A DNA stretch of 64,000 nucleotides, from NCBI RefSeq assembly GCF_000744775.1, contig NZ_JQMP01000003.1, positions 620,001-684,000 on the forward strand. The letters run 5' to 3'. Below are positions 7,774 through 16,297 of the stretch, piece after piece (positions within the stretch are counted from its first letter, which is position 1; every line of letters begins with the position of its first letter). The position numbers and the translations under genes were made by a program. Below the pieces are notes generated by a model. That model had not been told where the DNA came from, did not search any database, and worked only from the letters and a program-made list of their open reading frames with translations. The DNA is from Thermorudis peleae. GTDB taxonomy: Bacteria > Chloroflexota > Chloroflexia > Thermomicrobiales > Thermomicrobiaceae.

Positions 7774-8430
7774 ATGGCTGACCTGGCTTCATGCCGTTCA
7801 GCACTGATCACGGTCGGACGGCTAGCGGCGGCTCGCGGGCTTGTCTGGGGTACGAGTGGCAATATCAGCGCTCGGCTTGACGCAACAACCTTCCTCATCA
7901 CCGCCAGTGGGACAACGCTCGACCAGCTCCAGGCATCTTCATTTGTTGTTTGTGACCTTGACGGTGAGCCTGGCGAGCCGCCGCGTGCTTCCAGCGAGAT
8001 TCAGCTTCACCGGCGCATTTACCAGCGACGCCCCGATGTCAAGGCGGTGCTGCATCTCTCGCCGTTCTGGGCGACATTGGCTGCTTGTCTCGATCTGCCG
8101 TTACCGACAGATGTAACACCTGAGTCAATGCTCTATCTTGGCCAGGTCGTTCGTGTGCCCTACATTCAGCCTGGCACTGATGCGCTTGGGCTGAAGACAG
8201 CGGAACTGCTTGGTGAAGCGGGTTCCGTTGCGCTGTTGGAGAACCATGGCGCAGTCACAGTCGGGGCAACGCCTGCGGACGCGTTGCGGCGGATGGAGAC
8301 ACTCGAGTTTCTCTGCCGACTTGTACTGACTGCACGAACAATGCAGCTGCCACTCCGTCGGGTCGGCGAAGAGGCCGCAGAGGCCTTACGGCGAAGCGCC
8401 TATCGCCGTGCGCATCAGGAAGATCACTAA
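7774..8430 (+). CDS. Class II aldolase/adducin-family protein (one zinc ligand changed)
   Basis: A 218-residue protein of the L-fuculose-phosphate aldolase / ribulose-phosphate epimerase fold. Landmarks are GTSGNISAR (phosphate loop), ITASG, catalytic-type Glu75 in ASSEIQLH, His94, and His158 in LLENHGAV. In FucA the zinc is held by His92, His94 and His155. The aligned second histidine is Ser96 here (HLSPFWAT where HTHSPYAT is usual). The protein may bind metal weakly, use another ligand, or not be an aldolase. It is close behind sucD (14 bases). Its stop overlaps the opposing HEAT-repeat gene. The substrate is unknown. Confidence 0.85.
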   Translation: MADLASCRSALITVGRLAAARGLVWGTSGNISARLDATTFLITASGTTLDQLQASSFVVCDLDGEPGEPPRASSEIQLHRRIYQRRPDVKAVLHLSPFWATLAACLDLPLPTDVTPESMLYLGQVVRVPYIQPGTDALGLKTAELLGEAGSVALLENHGAVTVGATPADALRRMETLEFLCRLVLTARTMQLPLRRVGEEAAEALRRSAYRRAHQEDH

Positions 8431-9413
8431 ACTGGAGCTCCAGGACGACTACCGCCAGCGGCTGGCGAGCCACGGCGTGGATCGAGCAGCCGCTGGCCAA
8501 TGGCACGCACAGCTGGGTAAGGGCTCGTGAGCGCGGCCTGCGCAGGAAGCGGGTGCCGATGAAGTTGCCAGAGAATCTCGGCAGCCGCTTCTGCCACGAA
8601 TTGACAAGGATCGTTGACAAGCATAGCAAGAATGGGCGCGATTTCCGCTGTCGTAAGGTGTTGGGCAAGGGCTTCAAGCGCACTTACACGTACGCTTACC
8701 GGCGCATCTCGATCGCCGAGCAAAGAGGCGGCTTGCTCACGAGCGCGCTCCGTATCAAGCAGAAAAGTGAGAGCCCAGCACGCTGCTCGCATGCCCTGGC
8801 TCTCTGCATCAATGAGTCCTTGTTCCAGTCGTGAGACAAGCAATGCCGGTGCATATTCCTGCGCAATCGTTGCAGCAAGTCCACGCAGCGCAGGATCGCT
8901 ATCATCGAGCGCTTGTACAAGGAGTTGCTCGGCGTCCTCCTGAGGCAGGCGGAAGGGACTTGCTGGTTCAAGGAACAACAGGACGAGGGCGGTTTCACGC
9001 ACTGATGGTACGTCGTGCTGCACTGCGCGTGCTGTGATTATCCGCAGATGTGCAGGATCTGCAGCCGTGCGCTCCCAGAGTGCAAGAGCAGCGTTGCTCG
9101 CAAGCAGCCAGTCAGCATTGGCGAGCAGTGTTTCTCGATCGAGTGATGACACGACGTACCAGGTTGAGAAATCCCGCTGTGTTGTCATAAAGTCTTCTCG
9201 CCACGCAAGGAGTTGCCTTGCTACAGCCGCTGCTTGGTCGGGCGGTAGGGATGGCAGTGCACGCCGGAGTGCGCGACGGATTTCTGGATCGTGCAAGGCA
9301 GCGCTCGCGGACGCTGTATCCGCAGCCGAGTGCTGCTGTTCACTCAGAACGTGAAGGATCGTCAGCAGTGCGGCTTGGTCAGTGCAGGTGGTTCTCGCAT
9401 CGTTTGCCATCAT
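8427..9413 (-). CDS. HEAT-repeat protein
   Basis: About 328 residues of helical repeats, especially from residue 120 on, with units such as VQALDDSDPALRGLAATIA, LLGDRDAPVSVRVSALEALA and MLVNDPCQFVAEAAAEILW. These match HEAT/PBS-lyase-type repeats. The start is uncertain: GTG 9419 or ATG 9413; the latter has GGGGAG at 9 bases. There is no signal peptide or membrane helix. HEAT proteins are binding scaffolds. No partner is obvious, and it is the only - strand gene within the metabolic block, overlapping the aldolase-like gene tail to tail. Confidence 0.8.
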   Translation of the reverse strand: MMANDARTTCTDQAALLTILHVLSEQQHSAADTASASAALHDPEIRRALRRALPSLPPDQAAAVARQLLAWREDFMTTQRDFSTWYVVSSLDRETLLANADWLLASNAALALWERTAADPAHLRIITARAVQHDVPSVRETALVLLFLEPASPFRLPQEDAEQLLVQALDDSDPALRGLAATIAQEYAPALLVSRLEQGLIDAESQGMRAACWALTFLLDTERAREQAASLLGDRDAPVSVRVSALEALAQHLTTAEIAPILAMLVNDPCQFVAEAAAEILWQLHRHPLPAQAALTSPYPAVRAIGQRLLDPRRGSPAAGGSRPGAPV

Positions 9414-9525
9414 ATTCACGTGCTCCCCTCTTGCTCAATTCTCCGTCGGCTGCTATCACTACAGCAACCAAGGGTTGCAGGTGTCAGGAGAGGGTATTGT
9501 TCTAGGAGGCGTGAGGTTTCCGCCA

Positions 9526-9789
9526 ATGCGACGGATGCGCGGTTACCCAGAGGACTTTGATGACGATGTGGATGTCATGGAGGTGCGGGGCAAGCGCCCC
9601 CGTGGCCGGCCTGAGAGCATGGAGGCCGCACGTGATGCCTGGGAGCCAGTCGTCTGCCCACGGTGCGGTGCTGATCACCCTGACATGACGCGTGTCCGTT
9701 TGCGCCGGACGACCGGCGGGATTGAGGCACGCTGCGGCTACTGTGGCGCCGTTGCAGCGCGGTATGCTGCCGGCGTTTGGACATCCTGA
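9526..9789 (+). CDS. Small zinc-ribbon protein
   Basis: An 87-residue protein. Cys44-x2-Cys47 (VVCPRCGAD) and Cys70-x2-Cys73 (ARCGYCGAV) make a four-Cys zinc ribbon. The first 40 residues are Arg- and Asp-rich (RRMRGYPEDFDDDVDV). The start at 9526 has GTGAGG about 10 bases upstream; ATG 9535 is an alternative. Such ribbons bind nucleic acid or protein. No specific family is recognised. It sits just before the PrpD-family gene. Confidence 0.65.
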   Translation: MRRMRGYPEDFDDDVDVMEVRGKRPRGRPESMEAARDAWEPVVCPRCGADHPDMTRVRLRRTTGGIEARCGYCGAVAARYAAGVWTS

Positions 9790-9818
9790 GCACGAAAAGG
9801 AGAGAACCGACGAAGACC

Positions 9819-11216
9819 TTGCATTTCGGTCCTGCGCTTGACCAGCCTGCTGGACACATAGCCAGTCTGACGGAACGTCTTGCTGCTACTATCGAGGGTC
9901 TCACCCGAGCGGCGCTGCCTGAGGTTGTGCTCCATGAGGCACGCCGTGCGCTGCTCGATCACCTCGCTGTTGCAATTGCTGGCGGTACGCATCCCATTGC
10001 CCGAGCGGTAAGTGCATTGGTCACCCAGCAAATGCCTGGCGAGACAGCGACGGTGCTTGCCACAGGCGATTGCAGTAGCGCGCTCGGTGCGGCACTTGCC
10101 AATGGCGTTGCGGCACATGTCCTTGAACTCGATGATTTGCATCAAGGCGGCACGATCCATGCTGGTGCTCCGGTTATTGCCGCAGCGCTTGCCGCTGCTG
10201 AGCAAGCTGATGTCTCCTGCGGCCAACTCCTTGCCGCAATTGTTGCTGGCTACGATGTCGCGATTCGCTTAGCATGCGCGGTGAATCCTGGTCACTATCG
10301 CTTCTGGCATCCGACTGCGACCTGCGGCGTTTTTGGCGCAGCCACCGCTGCCAGTGTCGTTTGGGGCCTCAGTGCCACCCAGCTTGTCAATGCGCTTGGA
10401 ACAGCTGGAACCTTTGCGAGCGGCTTATGGGCGTTCCTTGACGATAGCGCGCAATCAAAGCCGCTCCACGCAGGCAAAGCAGCGCATGATGGCGTGCTCG
10501 CAGCCAGTCTTGCCCAATCAGGGATACGGGGAGCCCGTCGGATTCTTGAAGGGCCTCGAGGCTTCTTTGCGGCTATGGCTGAGGATGTCAATCCCGATTT
10601 CCTCACCATTGGTCTTGGACAACAGTTCATGATTGTGGACAATGGCTACAAGCGCCATGCCTGCTGTGGCCATACCCATACGGCTATTGATGCGGCGTTG
10701 ATGCTGCGACCCCAGCTTGAAGGCCGACCGATTGATCGGATTGACGTCGAAACGTACCAAGTTGCCCTCGATATCACTGATTGCCCTGAACCAGTGACTG
10801 AGCATGAAGCCAAATTCAGCTTGCAGCATGCTGTGGCTGTGGCGCTATGCGATGGACAGGCAGGACTTGCCCAGTTTCAATCAGAACGGGTCATGGCCCC
10901 TGAGGTCGCTGCCCTGCGTCGTTGTGTTGCGGTGCGAGCAGATCCGGCAATGACAGCAGCCTATCCACAGACGTGGCCTGCGCGTGTGCGTATCTGGCTC
11001 ACCGATGGTTCCGTGCTTGAAGCCCAGGTTGTGGTGCCGAAAGGCATGCCAGGGAACCCTCTCTCTGATGACGAATTGCGCGCCAAGGTATGCGTGTTGC
11101 TGACGGAGCGGCTTGGTTCGCAAGCCGCACTTTTGGCAGACAAGGTGTTGGCTCTTGAAGAAGACCAGCCGGTTCGGTCCGTAATGGACATGGTGCGGCG
11201 TATGCTCCGCCCCTAA
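9819..11216 (+). CDS. MmgE/PrpD-family protein
   Basis: About 465 residues. The family covers 2-methylcitrate dehydratase, cis-aconitate decarboxylase and iminodisuccinate epimerase. Recognisable features are LLDHLAVAIAG, the helical domain with LATGDCSSALGAALANGVAAHVLELDD (split here as seen), HAGAPVIAAALA, HPTATCGVFGAA, KPLHAGKAAHDGV and FMIVDNGYKRHACCGHTH. The start is uncertain: TTG 9819 is the best simple codon, but AAAGGAGA is 15 bases away; an in-frame TTG at 9777 overlaps the previous gene. It is followed 14 bases later by the divergent CoA-ligase pair. Substrate cannot be assigned by sequence alone. Confidence 0.85.
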   Translation: MHFGPALDQPAGHIASLTERLAATIEGLTRAALPEVVLHEARRALLDHLAVAIAGGTHPIARAVSALVTQQMPGETATVLATGDCSSALGAALANGVAAHVLELDDLHQGGTIHAGAPVIAAALAAAEQADVSCGQLLAAIVAGYDVAIRLACAVNPGHYRFWHPTATCGVFGAATAASVVWGLSATQLVNALGTAGTFASGLWAFLDDSAQSKPLHAGKAAHDGVLAASLAQSGIRGARRILEGPRGFFAAMAEDVNPDFLTIGLGQQFMIVDNGYKRHACCGHTHTAIDAALMLRPQLEGRPIDRIDVETYQVALDITDCPEPVTEHEAKFSLQHAVAVALCDGQAGLAQFQSERVMAPEVAALRRCVAVRADPAMTAAYPQTWPARVRIWLTDGSVLEAQVVVPKGMPGNPLSDDELRAKVCVLLTERLGSQAALLADKVLALEEDQPVRSVMDMVRRMLRP

Positions 11217-11230
11217 GAGGGAAGCCAATC

Positions 11231-12430
11231 ATGGCACGGTTGCTCGAGCACGACGCGAAAGTGTTGCTTGCAGCTCGGGGAGTACCAGTCCCGACTGGTG
11301 ACGCCGCCAGCACGCCGGCTGAAGCGGCGGCCATTGCTCACTCACTTAGTGGCCCTGTTGCCGTTAAGGCGTTAGTGCCAGTTGGCCACCGGGCCAAGGC
11401 TGGCGCCGTGCGACGGTGTGCTGATCCTGTCGATGCTGAGAAGGCAACAGAGGCATTGCTTGGGCAGTCGATCGGTGGCTTTACGGTCGATCAGGTGCGT
11501 GTTGAAGCCTGGCTTCCCGCGACGGCCGAGTATTACCTGGCGGCCTTCTTTAACGAAGTCACCGCGGATGTGATCGTCTTGGCGAGTTGCAGTGGTGGCA
11601 TTGAGATTGACCCCGCGTCGGCTTCCGAGCGCCTGGCCCGGATAACAATTCAGGCGCCGTTTGCTCCACTTCCGGCCTTTCGCGCACGTGAGTTATGGAA
11701 GCGGGCTGGAGCGCCGAGTGCTCTCCTACCAACATTAGCTGGCGTCACCCAACGCGCACTTGCGGCCTTTTTCGACCTCGATGCGCTCTTGCTTGAGCTG
11801 AACCCCCTCATTGTGACTGACCAACAGCACGTCTTTGCTGCAGGGGCAGTGCTTGTTGTCGATGATGCGGCGCTTGTTCGCCAGCCTGGGATCGCCGAAC
11901 GCGTGGTGCACGGCTTACCGTGGCGCCCGCTAACACCCCGTGAACAAGCTGTTGAGCGACTCAACCAGGAGGAGCCGTATCGGGGATCCGCTCGCTATCT
12001 CGAGCTTGATGGGGGCGATATTGGTTTCCTCTGTGGTGGAGGCGGAGCCAGCCTCTTACTCTTCGATGCATTGGTACGCGCTGGCGGGAAACCAGCGAAC
12101 TACGCTGAGCTTGGTGGCAACCCCACTGAACGCAAAGTTGCTGGTCTCGCTCGTGTCGTACTTGAAAAACCCGGTGTGCGTGGTCTCTTTGTCGCTCATA
12201 ATGTGACGAATAACACACAAATCGATGTCATTGCACGGGGTGTGGTTGCTGCGCTCCAAGCGACGGGGAAACTCCCGCCAGCATTCCCGGTCGTTGCCCG
12301 GGAGGTTGGATTGCATGATGGAGTTGGGCGTGCCATCTTCGAGCAAGCTGGGGTTCGTTGGCTTGGAGAGGATGTCTCGCTTGACGAAGCAGCGGCGCTA
12401 ATGGTCAGTTTGCTGCATGAGGCAGGATAG
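11231..12430 (+). CDS. Divergent succinyl-CoA-ligase-like beta subunit
   Basis: A 399-residue SucC paralogue. It keeps the ATP-grasp layout, Lys46 (VAVKALVP) and Asn191 (LELNPLIV). Relative to the SucC at 5739, the Mg-ligand Asp205 position is Gly (FAAGAV for LALDTK), the GGRGKAGG loop is GHRAKAGAV, and NIFGG near the C-terminus is replaced by HNVTNNTQID. The last change recalls ATP-citrate-lyase/citryl-CoA-synthetase-type chains (NFTNVA...), but that comparison is from memory. It likely forms a complex with the SucD-like gene four bases downstream. The acid substrate is unknown. Confidence 0.85.
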   Translation: MARLLEHDAKVLLAARGVPVPTGDAASTPAEAAAIAHSLSGPVAVKALVPVGHRAKAGAVRRCADPVDAEKATEALLGQSIGGFTVDQVRVEAWLPATAEYYLAAFFNEVTADVIVLASCSGGIEIDPASASERLARITIQAPFAPLPAFRARELWKRAGAPSALLPTLAGVTQRALAAFFDLDALLLELNPLIVTDQQHVFAAGAVLVVDDAALVRQPGIAERVVHGLPWRPLTPREQAVERLNQEEPYRGSARYLELDGGDIGFLCGGGGASLLLFDALVRAGGKPANYAELGGNPTERKVAGLARVVLEKPGVRGLFVAHNVTNNTQIDVIARGVVAALQATGKLPPAFPVVAREVGLHDGVGRAIFEQAGVRWLGEDVSLDEAAALMVSLLHEAG

Positions 12431-12433
12431 CGC

Positions 12434-13363
12434 ATGGCGGTGTTGTTCGATCGGCAAACGCGGTTGCTTGTCCAAGGCATTACAGGGCGCGAAGGGCAAA
12501 TGGTCACCGCGCACATGCTGCGCTACGGCACAGCAGTTGTCGCTGGGGTAACGCCGGGGCGTAGCGGCATGGCAGTTGCCGGAGTGCCGGTTTTCGACAC
12601 GGTGGCTGAGGCCGTTGCTGCGACACAACCGAACGCAACGCTGATTAGTGTGCCACCACTTGCTGTCCTTGATGCCGTCCTTGAAGCATTAACGCATGGG
12701 CTCCGATTGCTCGTGGTAGCAACAGAACGAGTTCCGCTGCACGATGCAGCCCAGATGCTGGCTGCAGTGCGGGAGGCCGGGGCAACGCTGATTGGCCCGA
12801 ACTCTGTGGGGGTGATCTGTCCAGGGGAACGTGTGAAAGTTGGGGCGATTGGTGGGGAATACCCGGAGCGCGTATTTGTCCCCGGCTCAATTGGCATCAT
12901 CTCGCGCAGTGGTGGAATGACAGCCGAGCTCGCGTTGATGGTAAAGCGCGCTGGATTTGGGGTAAGCACTGCTGTGAGCGTTGGTGGCGACGCCTGCATC
13001 GGCATGCCTCCTGCTGCGCTGTTGCCGCAGTTTATGGCTGATCCTGAGACGACGGCTATCGTTCTCTTTGGCGAGCCTGGCACGCAGTTTGAAGAGGACG
13101 TTGCTGCCTGGTATGCCGCTGTACGCCCGCCTAAGCCGGTGTTTGCGCTCATCGCGGGACGCTTTACGGAACAGTTGCCTGAAGGGACGCCATTTGGCCA
13201 TGCGGCGGCAGTCATCCGAGCGGCACAAGGACGGCCAAGTGCGAAGATCGCTGCGCTGCGGGCTGCTGGCGTGTGGGCTGGCGACCAACTCGCAGAACTG
13301 ACGGAGTTCCTCGCTCACCTCCGTCGACCACTCCTCCAGATGACGGAAGCGGAACATGCGTGA
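12434..13363 (+). CDS. Divergent succinyl-CoA-ligase-like alpha subunit
   Basis: A 309-residue SucD paralogue. The CoA-binding start [15 protein letters not shown] and the phospho-His motif GTPFGHAAAVI (His256) are intact, so phosphoryl transfer chemistry is plausible. The CoA-site Cys of the true SucD is Ser here (GPNSVG for GPNCPG), and GEIGG is GEPGT. It starts four bases after its partner and overlaps the fumarase-alpha gene by eight bases, so the block is probably one operon. Candidate substrates are C4-C6 di- or tricarboxylates. Confidence 0.86.
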   Translation: MAVLFDRQTRLLVQGITGREGQMVTAHMLRYGTAVVAGVTPGRSGMAVAGVPVFDTVAEAVAATQPNATLISVPPLAVLDAVLEALTHGLRLLVVATERVPLHDAAQMLAAVREAGATLIGPNSVGVICPGERVKVGAIGGEYPERVFVPGSIGIISRSGGMTAELALMVKRAGFGVSTAVSVGGDACIGMPPAALLPQFMADPETTAIVLFGEPGTQFEEDVAAWYAAVRPPKPVFALIAGRFTEQLPEGTPFGHAAAVIRAAQGRPSAKIAALRAAGVWAGDQLAELTEFLAHLRRPLLQMTEAEHA

Positions 13364-14219
13364 GATCAACGTCGTGACGATTCGTGATGCAATCCGTGAT
13401 CTTTGTCTTGAGCTCTGTGTCGTGGCGCGAAGCGACGTTCGCCGGGCTTTTGCTCATGCAGCGAAGCAAGAACGCTCGCCCATTGGCCGACGGGTACTGC
13501 TACAGCTCTTGGAGAACATGGATATTGCTGTACAGGACCGCTTACCGATGTGCCAAGATACAGGAACGGTCGTTGTCTTTGCCGAGGTCGGGCAAGACGT
13601 CCATATCGTTGGCGGCGGATTTGAAGAGGCGATTCTTGCTGGTGTCCATGATGCCTACACCTCTGGGCTATTACGCCCATCAATGGTGCAACGGCCAATT
13701 GGTGATCGGCGGAATACTGGTGATAACACGCCTGCTGTGATCCATACACGGTTGGTACCAGGAGATCGCATTCGGTTGGAAGTGTTTGCCAAGGGCGGCG
13801 GCGCCGAGAACATGAGTCGGCTTGCGATGCTCACACCAGCCGATGGTTGGGATGGTGTGAAGCGCTTCGTCGTCGACACTGTGCAACGCGCAGGGCCTAA
13901 TGCCTGTCCGCCGGTTATTGTTGGGGTAGGGATCGGCGGCACGTTTGACGCAGTTGGCAAGCTCGCCAAGCATGCCTTGCTGCGTGAGATCGGTAGCCAA
14001 AACCCGGATCCCGAACTTGCCGCGCTCGAGCGAGAATTACTGGATGCGATCAATCGTCTTGGCATTGGGCCGCAGGGATTTGGCGGTACTGTTACCGCGC
14101 TCGCTGTCCATATCGAAACGTATCCCTGTCATATTGCAAGCTTGCCGGTTGCGGTAAACCTGCAGTGTGGCCCAGCGGCACGGCATGGCGTGGTCATGCT
14201 GCCGCGAGATGATAGCTAA
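13356..14219 (+). CDS. Fe-S fumarase / tartrate dehydratase alpha subunit
   Basis: A 287-residue alpha subunit of a class I (4Fe-4S) hydro-lyase. The cluster cysteines are Cys66 (PMCQDTGT), Cys184 (NACPPVIVGVGIGG) and Cys271 (NLQCGPAARHG). Family members hydrate fumarate, mesaconate or dehydrate tartrate, and need a beta subunit of about 185 residues that is usually encoded next door. No beta gene is present here; the next gene is a sirtuin on the other strand. The start overlaps the end of the SucD-like gene. The function depends on an unlinked beta subunit. Confidence 0.9.
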   Translation: MREINVVTIRDAIRDLCLELCVVARSDVRRAFAHAAKQERSPIGRRVLLQLLENMDIAVQDRLPMCQDTGTVVVFAEVGQDVHIVGGGFEEAILAGVHDAYTSGLLRPSMVQRPIGDRRNTGDNTPAVIHTRLVPGDRIRLEVFAKGGGAENMSRLAMLTPADGWDGVKRFVVDTVQRAGPNACPPVIVGVGIGGTFDAVGKLAKHALLREIGSQNPDPELAALERELLDAINRLGIGPQGFGGTVTALAVHIETYPCHIASLPVAVNLQCGPAARHGVVMLPRDDS

Positions 14220-15010
14220 GCGAACGCGGTGGATTGCGGTGCGAGGAGGAGTGAGGCCAGGTATTCCAGTGCGGCACCGGCACTACTGTGGACAACAATG
14301 GTAGCCTGTGCATCGAGCGGCGTCGGTTCGTTGTTGATGACTGCAACAAGTGCCCCGTGCTGAAGTGCTCGTCGTGGGACATAGGCTGCTGGATACACGC
14401 TGAGTGATGTGCCGATCACAAGCATGAGGGCAGAACTCTGGGCTAGACGCAGGGCTCGGTTGAGTTCCGCCTTGTCCAGTGGCTCACCGAATGAGACTGT
14501 TGCCTCTTTGACAATGCCGCCACAGTGTGGACAAACCGGAATAGTATCTGGCGGACCTGGGTCAAAATCTGCCGCTGGCCAGCGCGCACCGCAATCAAGG
14601 CAGCGGATTTCGTGGGCCGTGCCATGCAGCTCAATGACCGAGTCAGGCGGAGAGCCTGCAGCTTGATGCAACCCATCAATGTTCTGAGTGATGATCTCTT
14701 GCAACAGACCGGCTTGCTGAAGGCGCGCGAGGACGAGGTGCCCAACATTGGGACGGGCTTGGCACAGTACCGGGTAACGCGCGCGACGACGATTCCAGTA
14801 AACACGGCGAATCTCTGGGTCACGAAGAAAGTCGCGGAATTTTGTGGGGTTGTGCTTTGACCAAAGACCGTTCGGCCCACGATAGTCAGGAATGCCAGAC
14901 TCGGTTGAGATTCCTGCTCCCGTGAAAGCGATCGCTGGTTGAGTCTGGTAAAGCTTGTCAGCGAGTTGCTCAAGCGCGCGCCGCTGCTCGTCCGTGAGCG
15001 CGATGTCCAT
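14216..15010 (-). CDS. Sir2-family NAD-dependent protein deacylase
   Basis: A 264-residue sirtuin. NAD-binding GAGIS (31-35) and IPDYRGPNGLW, then TQNIDGLH (108-115), catalytic His129 in ELHG, and structural zinc Cys137/140/160/163. It removes acyl groups from lysines and releases nicotinamide. The residues that mark desuccinylase (class III, Tyr-x2-Arg) type do not appear in the usual place, so a deacetylase is more likely. The start at 15010 has GGAGGTG upstream. It converges on the fumarase gene with a 4-base overlap. Confidence 0.93.
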   Translation of the reverse strand: MDIALTDEQRRALEQLADKLYQTQPAIAFTGAGISTESGIPDYRGPNGLWSKHNPTKFRDFLRDPEIRRVYWNRRRARYPVLCQARPNVGHLVLARLQQAGLLQEIITQNIDGLHQAAGSPPDSVIELHGTAHEIRCLDCGARWPAADFDPGPPDTIPVCPHCGGIVKEATVSFGEPLDKAELNRALRLAQSSALMLVIGTSLSVYPAAYVPRRALQHGALVAVINNEPTPLDAQATIVVHSSAGAALEYLASLLLAPQSTAFA

Positions 15011-15111
15011 GCAACGTCACCTCCTCGCACCTGCAAGGATACCGATCATGTCAAGGGCAAGTGTGTGGAGCCAGCTGTGGGGTATGCTGCCGTAAGAAAG
15101 GAGTGGATGGT

Positions 15112-16263
15112 ATGACAGCGGCGCGTGCAACAGTCGCGGTGATCGGCGGAGGGATTACGGGTCTCGCGATCGCGTTCCAGCTCTTGACACGAGGTGTGCA
15201 CGATGTTGTGGTGCTCGAGCGGGGGCAGATGGGCGGGCAGGCGATGATCGCCTATGCTGGCTTGCTCTCGATTCCAGGAACTGGACGTCTTGATGATCCT
15301 TTGAGCAGTCTCGGCATGGCGAGCTTGGCCCGCTTCCCTGATCTCGTTGCTGATCTTCGCGAGCGGAGCGGTGTCGATCCTGAGCTGCGTCCTACTGGTG
15401 CGCTCTACTTGGCTATGACTGCAGATGAAGAAGCGGCGTTACGTGCCTGGCTCCCAACCTTGCAGGCCTATGATGCACGCTGCCGATGGGTTGACCAGTA
15501 TGAGCTACGGGAGCTTGAACCAGCGGTTTCCCCGCTCTTTCGCGGGGCAGTGCTTGCTCCTTTTGAATGGCAAGTGCTGAGTCCGCGTCTTGTCCAGGCG
15601 TATGCCCGCGCGCTTGTACTTGGTGGCGGACGTATCCTTGAGGGGACAGAAGTTACTGGTGTCGAGGCTCATGGTGACCAGGTTGTCGGAATCGATACCT
15701 CGGCTGGACGCATAGCAGTGGAGCGGGTTGTCCTTGCTGCTGGTGCATGGTGTGGCGTGCTTGGCCCGCGACTCTTCGGTGTCGATGTGCCAGTTGGGCC
15801 ACTTCGGGGGCAACTCCTTCGATTTGAAGCACGAGAACTTCGCTTGCGGCATTCGCTTTATCGTGGCGAGCTGTACATTGCACAGAAAGCTGATGGAACT
15901 GTCGCGATTGGCTCAACGGAAGAGGCAGCGACGTTTGATCGTCGGCCGACGGGGGCTGGTGTGCGGTCGCTCGCCACTTTCGCGACGGATACGGTGCCGG
16001 CGCTTGAGCATGCCGTGTTCCTTGAAGCGCTGGCTGGGTTGCGGCCACTCGCAAGTGATGGCTTGCCCCTGCTCGGGCAGCTGCCGGGCTGGCGGAACGT
16101 CTGGATTGCAGCGGGACATGCGCGAAACGGTGTCTTGCTGAGCACGATCACTGGTGTGGTGATGGCTGAGTGTATTCTCGGCGCAACACCGACCGTCGAC
16201 CTTCATCCTTTTGATCCAGCTCGCTTAGTGCGACGGTATGGCGCACGGGACCGGTCAGCATGA
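15112..16263 (+). CDS. FAD-dependent amine/amino-acid oxidoreductase (DAO family)
   Basis: A 383-residue flavoprotein. The ADP-binding Rossmann motif VAVIGGGITGLAIAF covers residues 8-22, followed by the FAD-ribose acidic residue in VVLERG. Later come ELEPAVSPLFRGAVL, VVLAAGAWCG and the C-terminal GLRPLASDGLPLLGQLPG...AAGHARNGVLLS, typical of glycine oxidase/sarcosine oxidase relatives. The start at 15112 has AAAGGAG eight bases upstream. Upstream codons MCGASCGV... are not used. The substrate is uncertain; glycine oxidase (ThiO) is possible, but no thi gene is adjacent. Confidence 0.87.
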   Translation: MTAARATVAVIGGGITGLAIAFQLLTRGVHDVVVLERGQMGGQAMIAYAGLLSIPGTGRLDDPLSSLGMASLARFPDLVADLRERSGVDPELRPTGALYLAMTADEEAALRAWLPTLQAYDARCRWVDQYELRELEPAVSPLFRGAVLAPFEWQVLSPRLVQAYARALVLGGGRILEGTEVTGVEAHGDQVVGIDTSAGRIAVERVVLAAGAWCGVLGPRLFGVDVPVGPLRGQLLRFEARELRLRHSLYRGELYIAQKADGTVAIGSTEEAATFDRRPTGAGVRSLATFATDTVPALEHAVFLEALAGLRPLASDGLPLLGQLPGWRNVWIAAGHARNGVLLSTITGVVMAECILGATPTVDLHPFDPARLVRRYGARDRSA

Positions 16264-16297
16264 CGTTGCTTGTGGCGGCCAAGATCTTGCCCATTCT

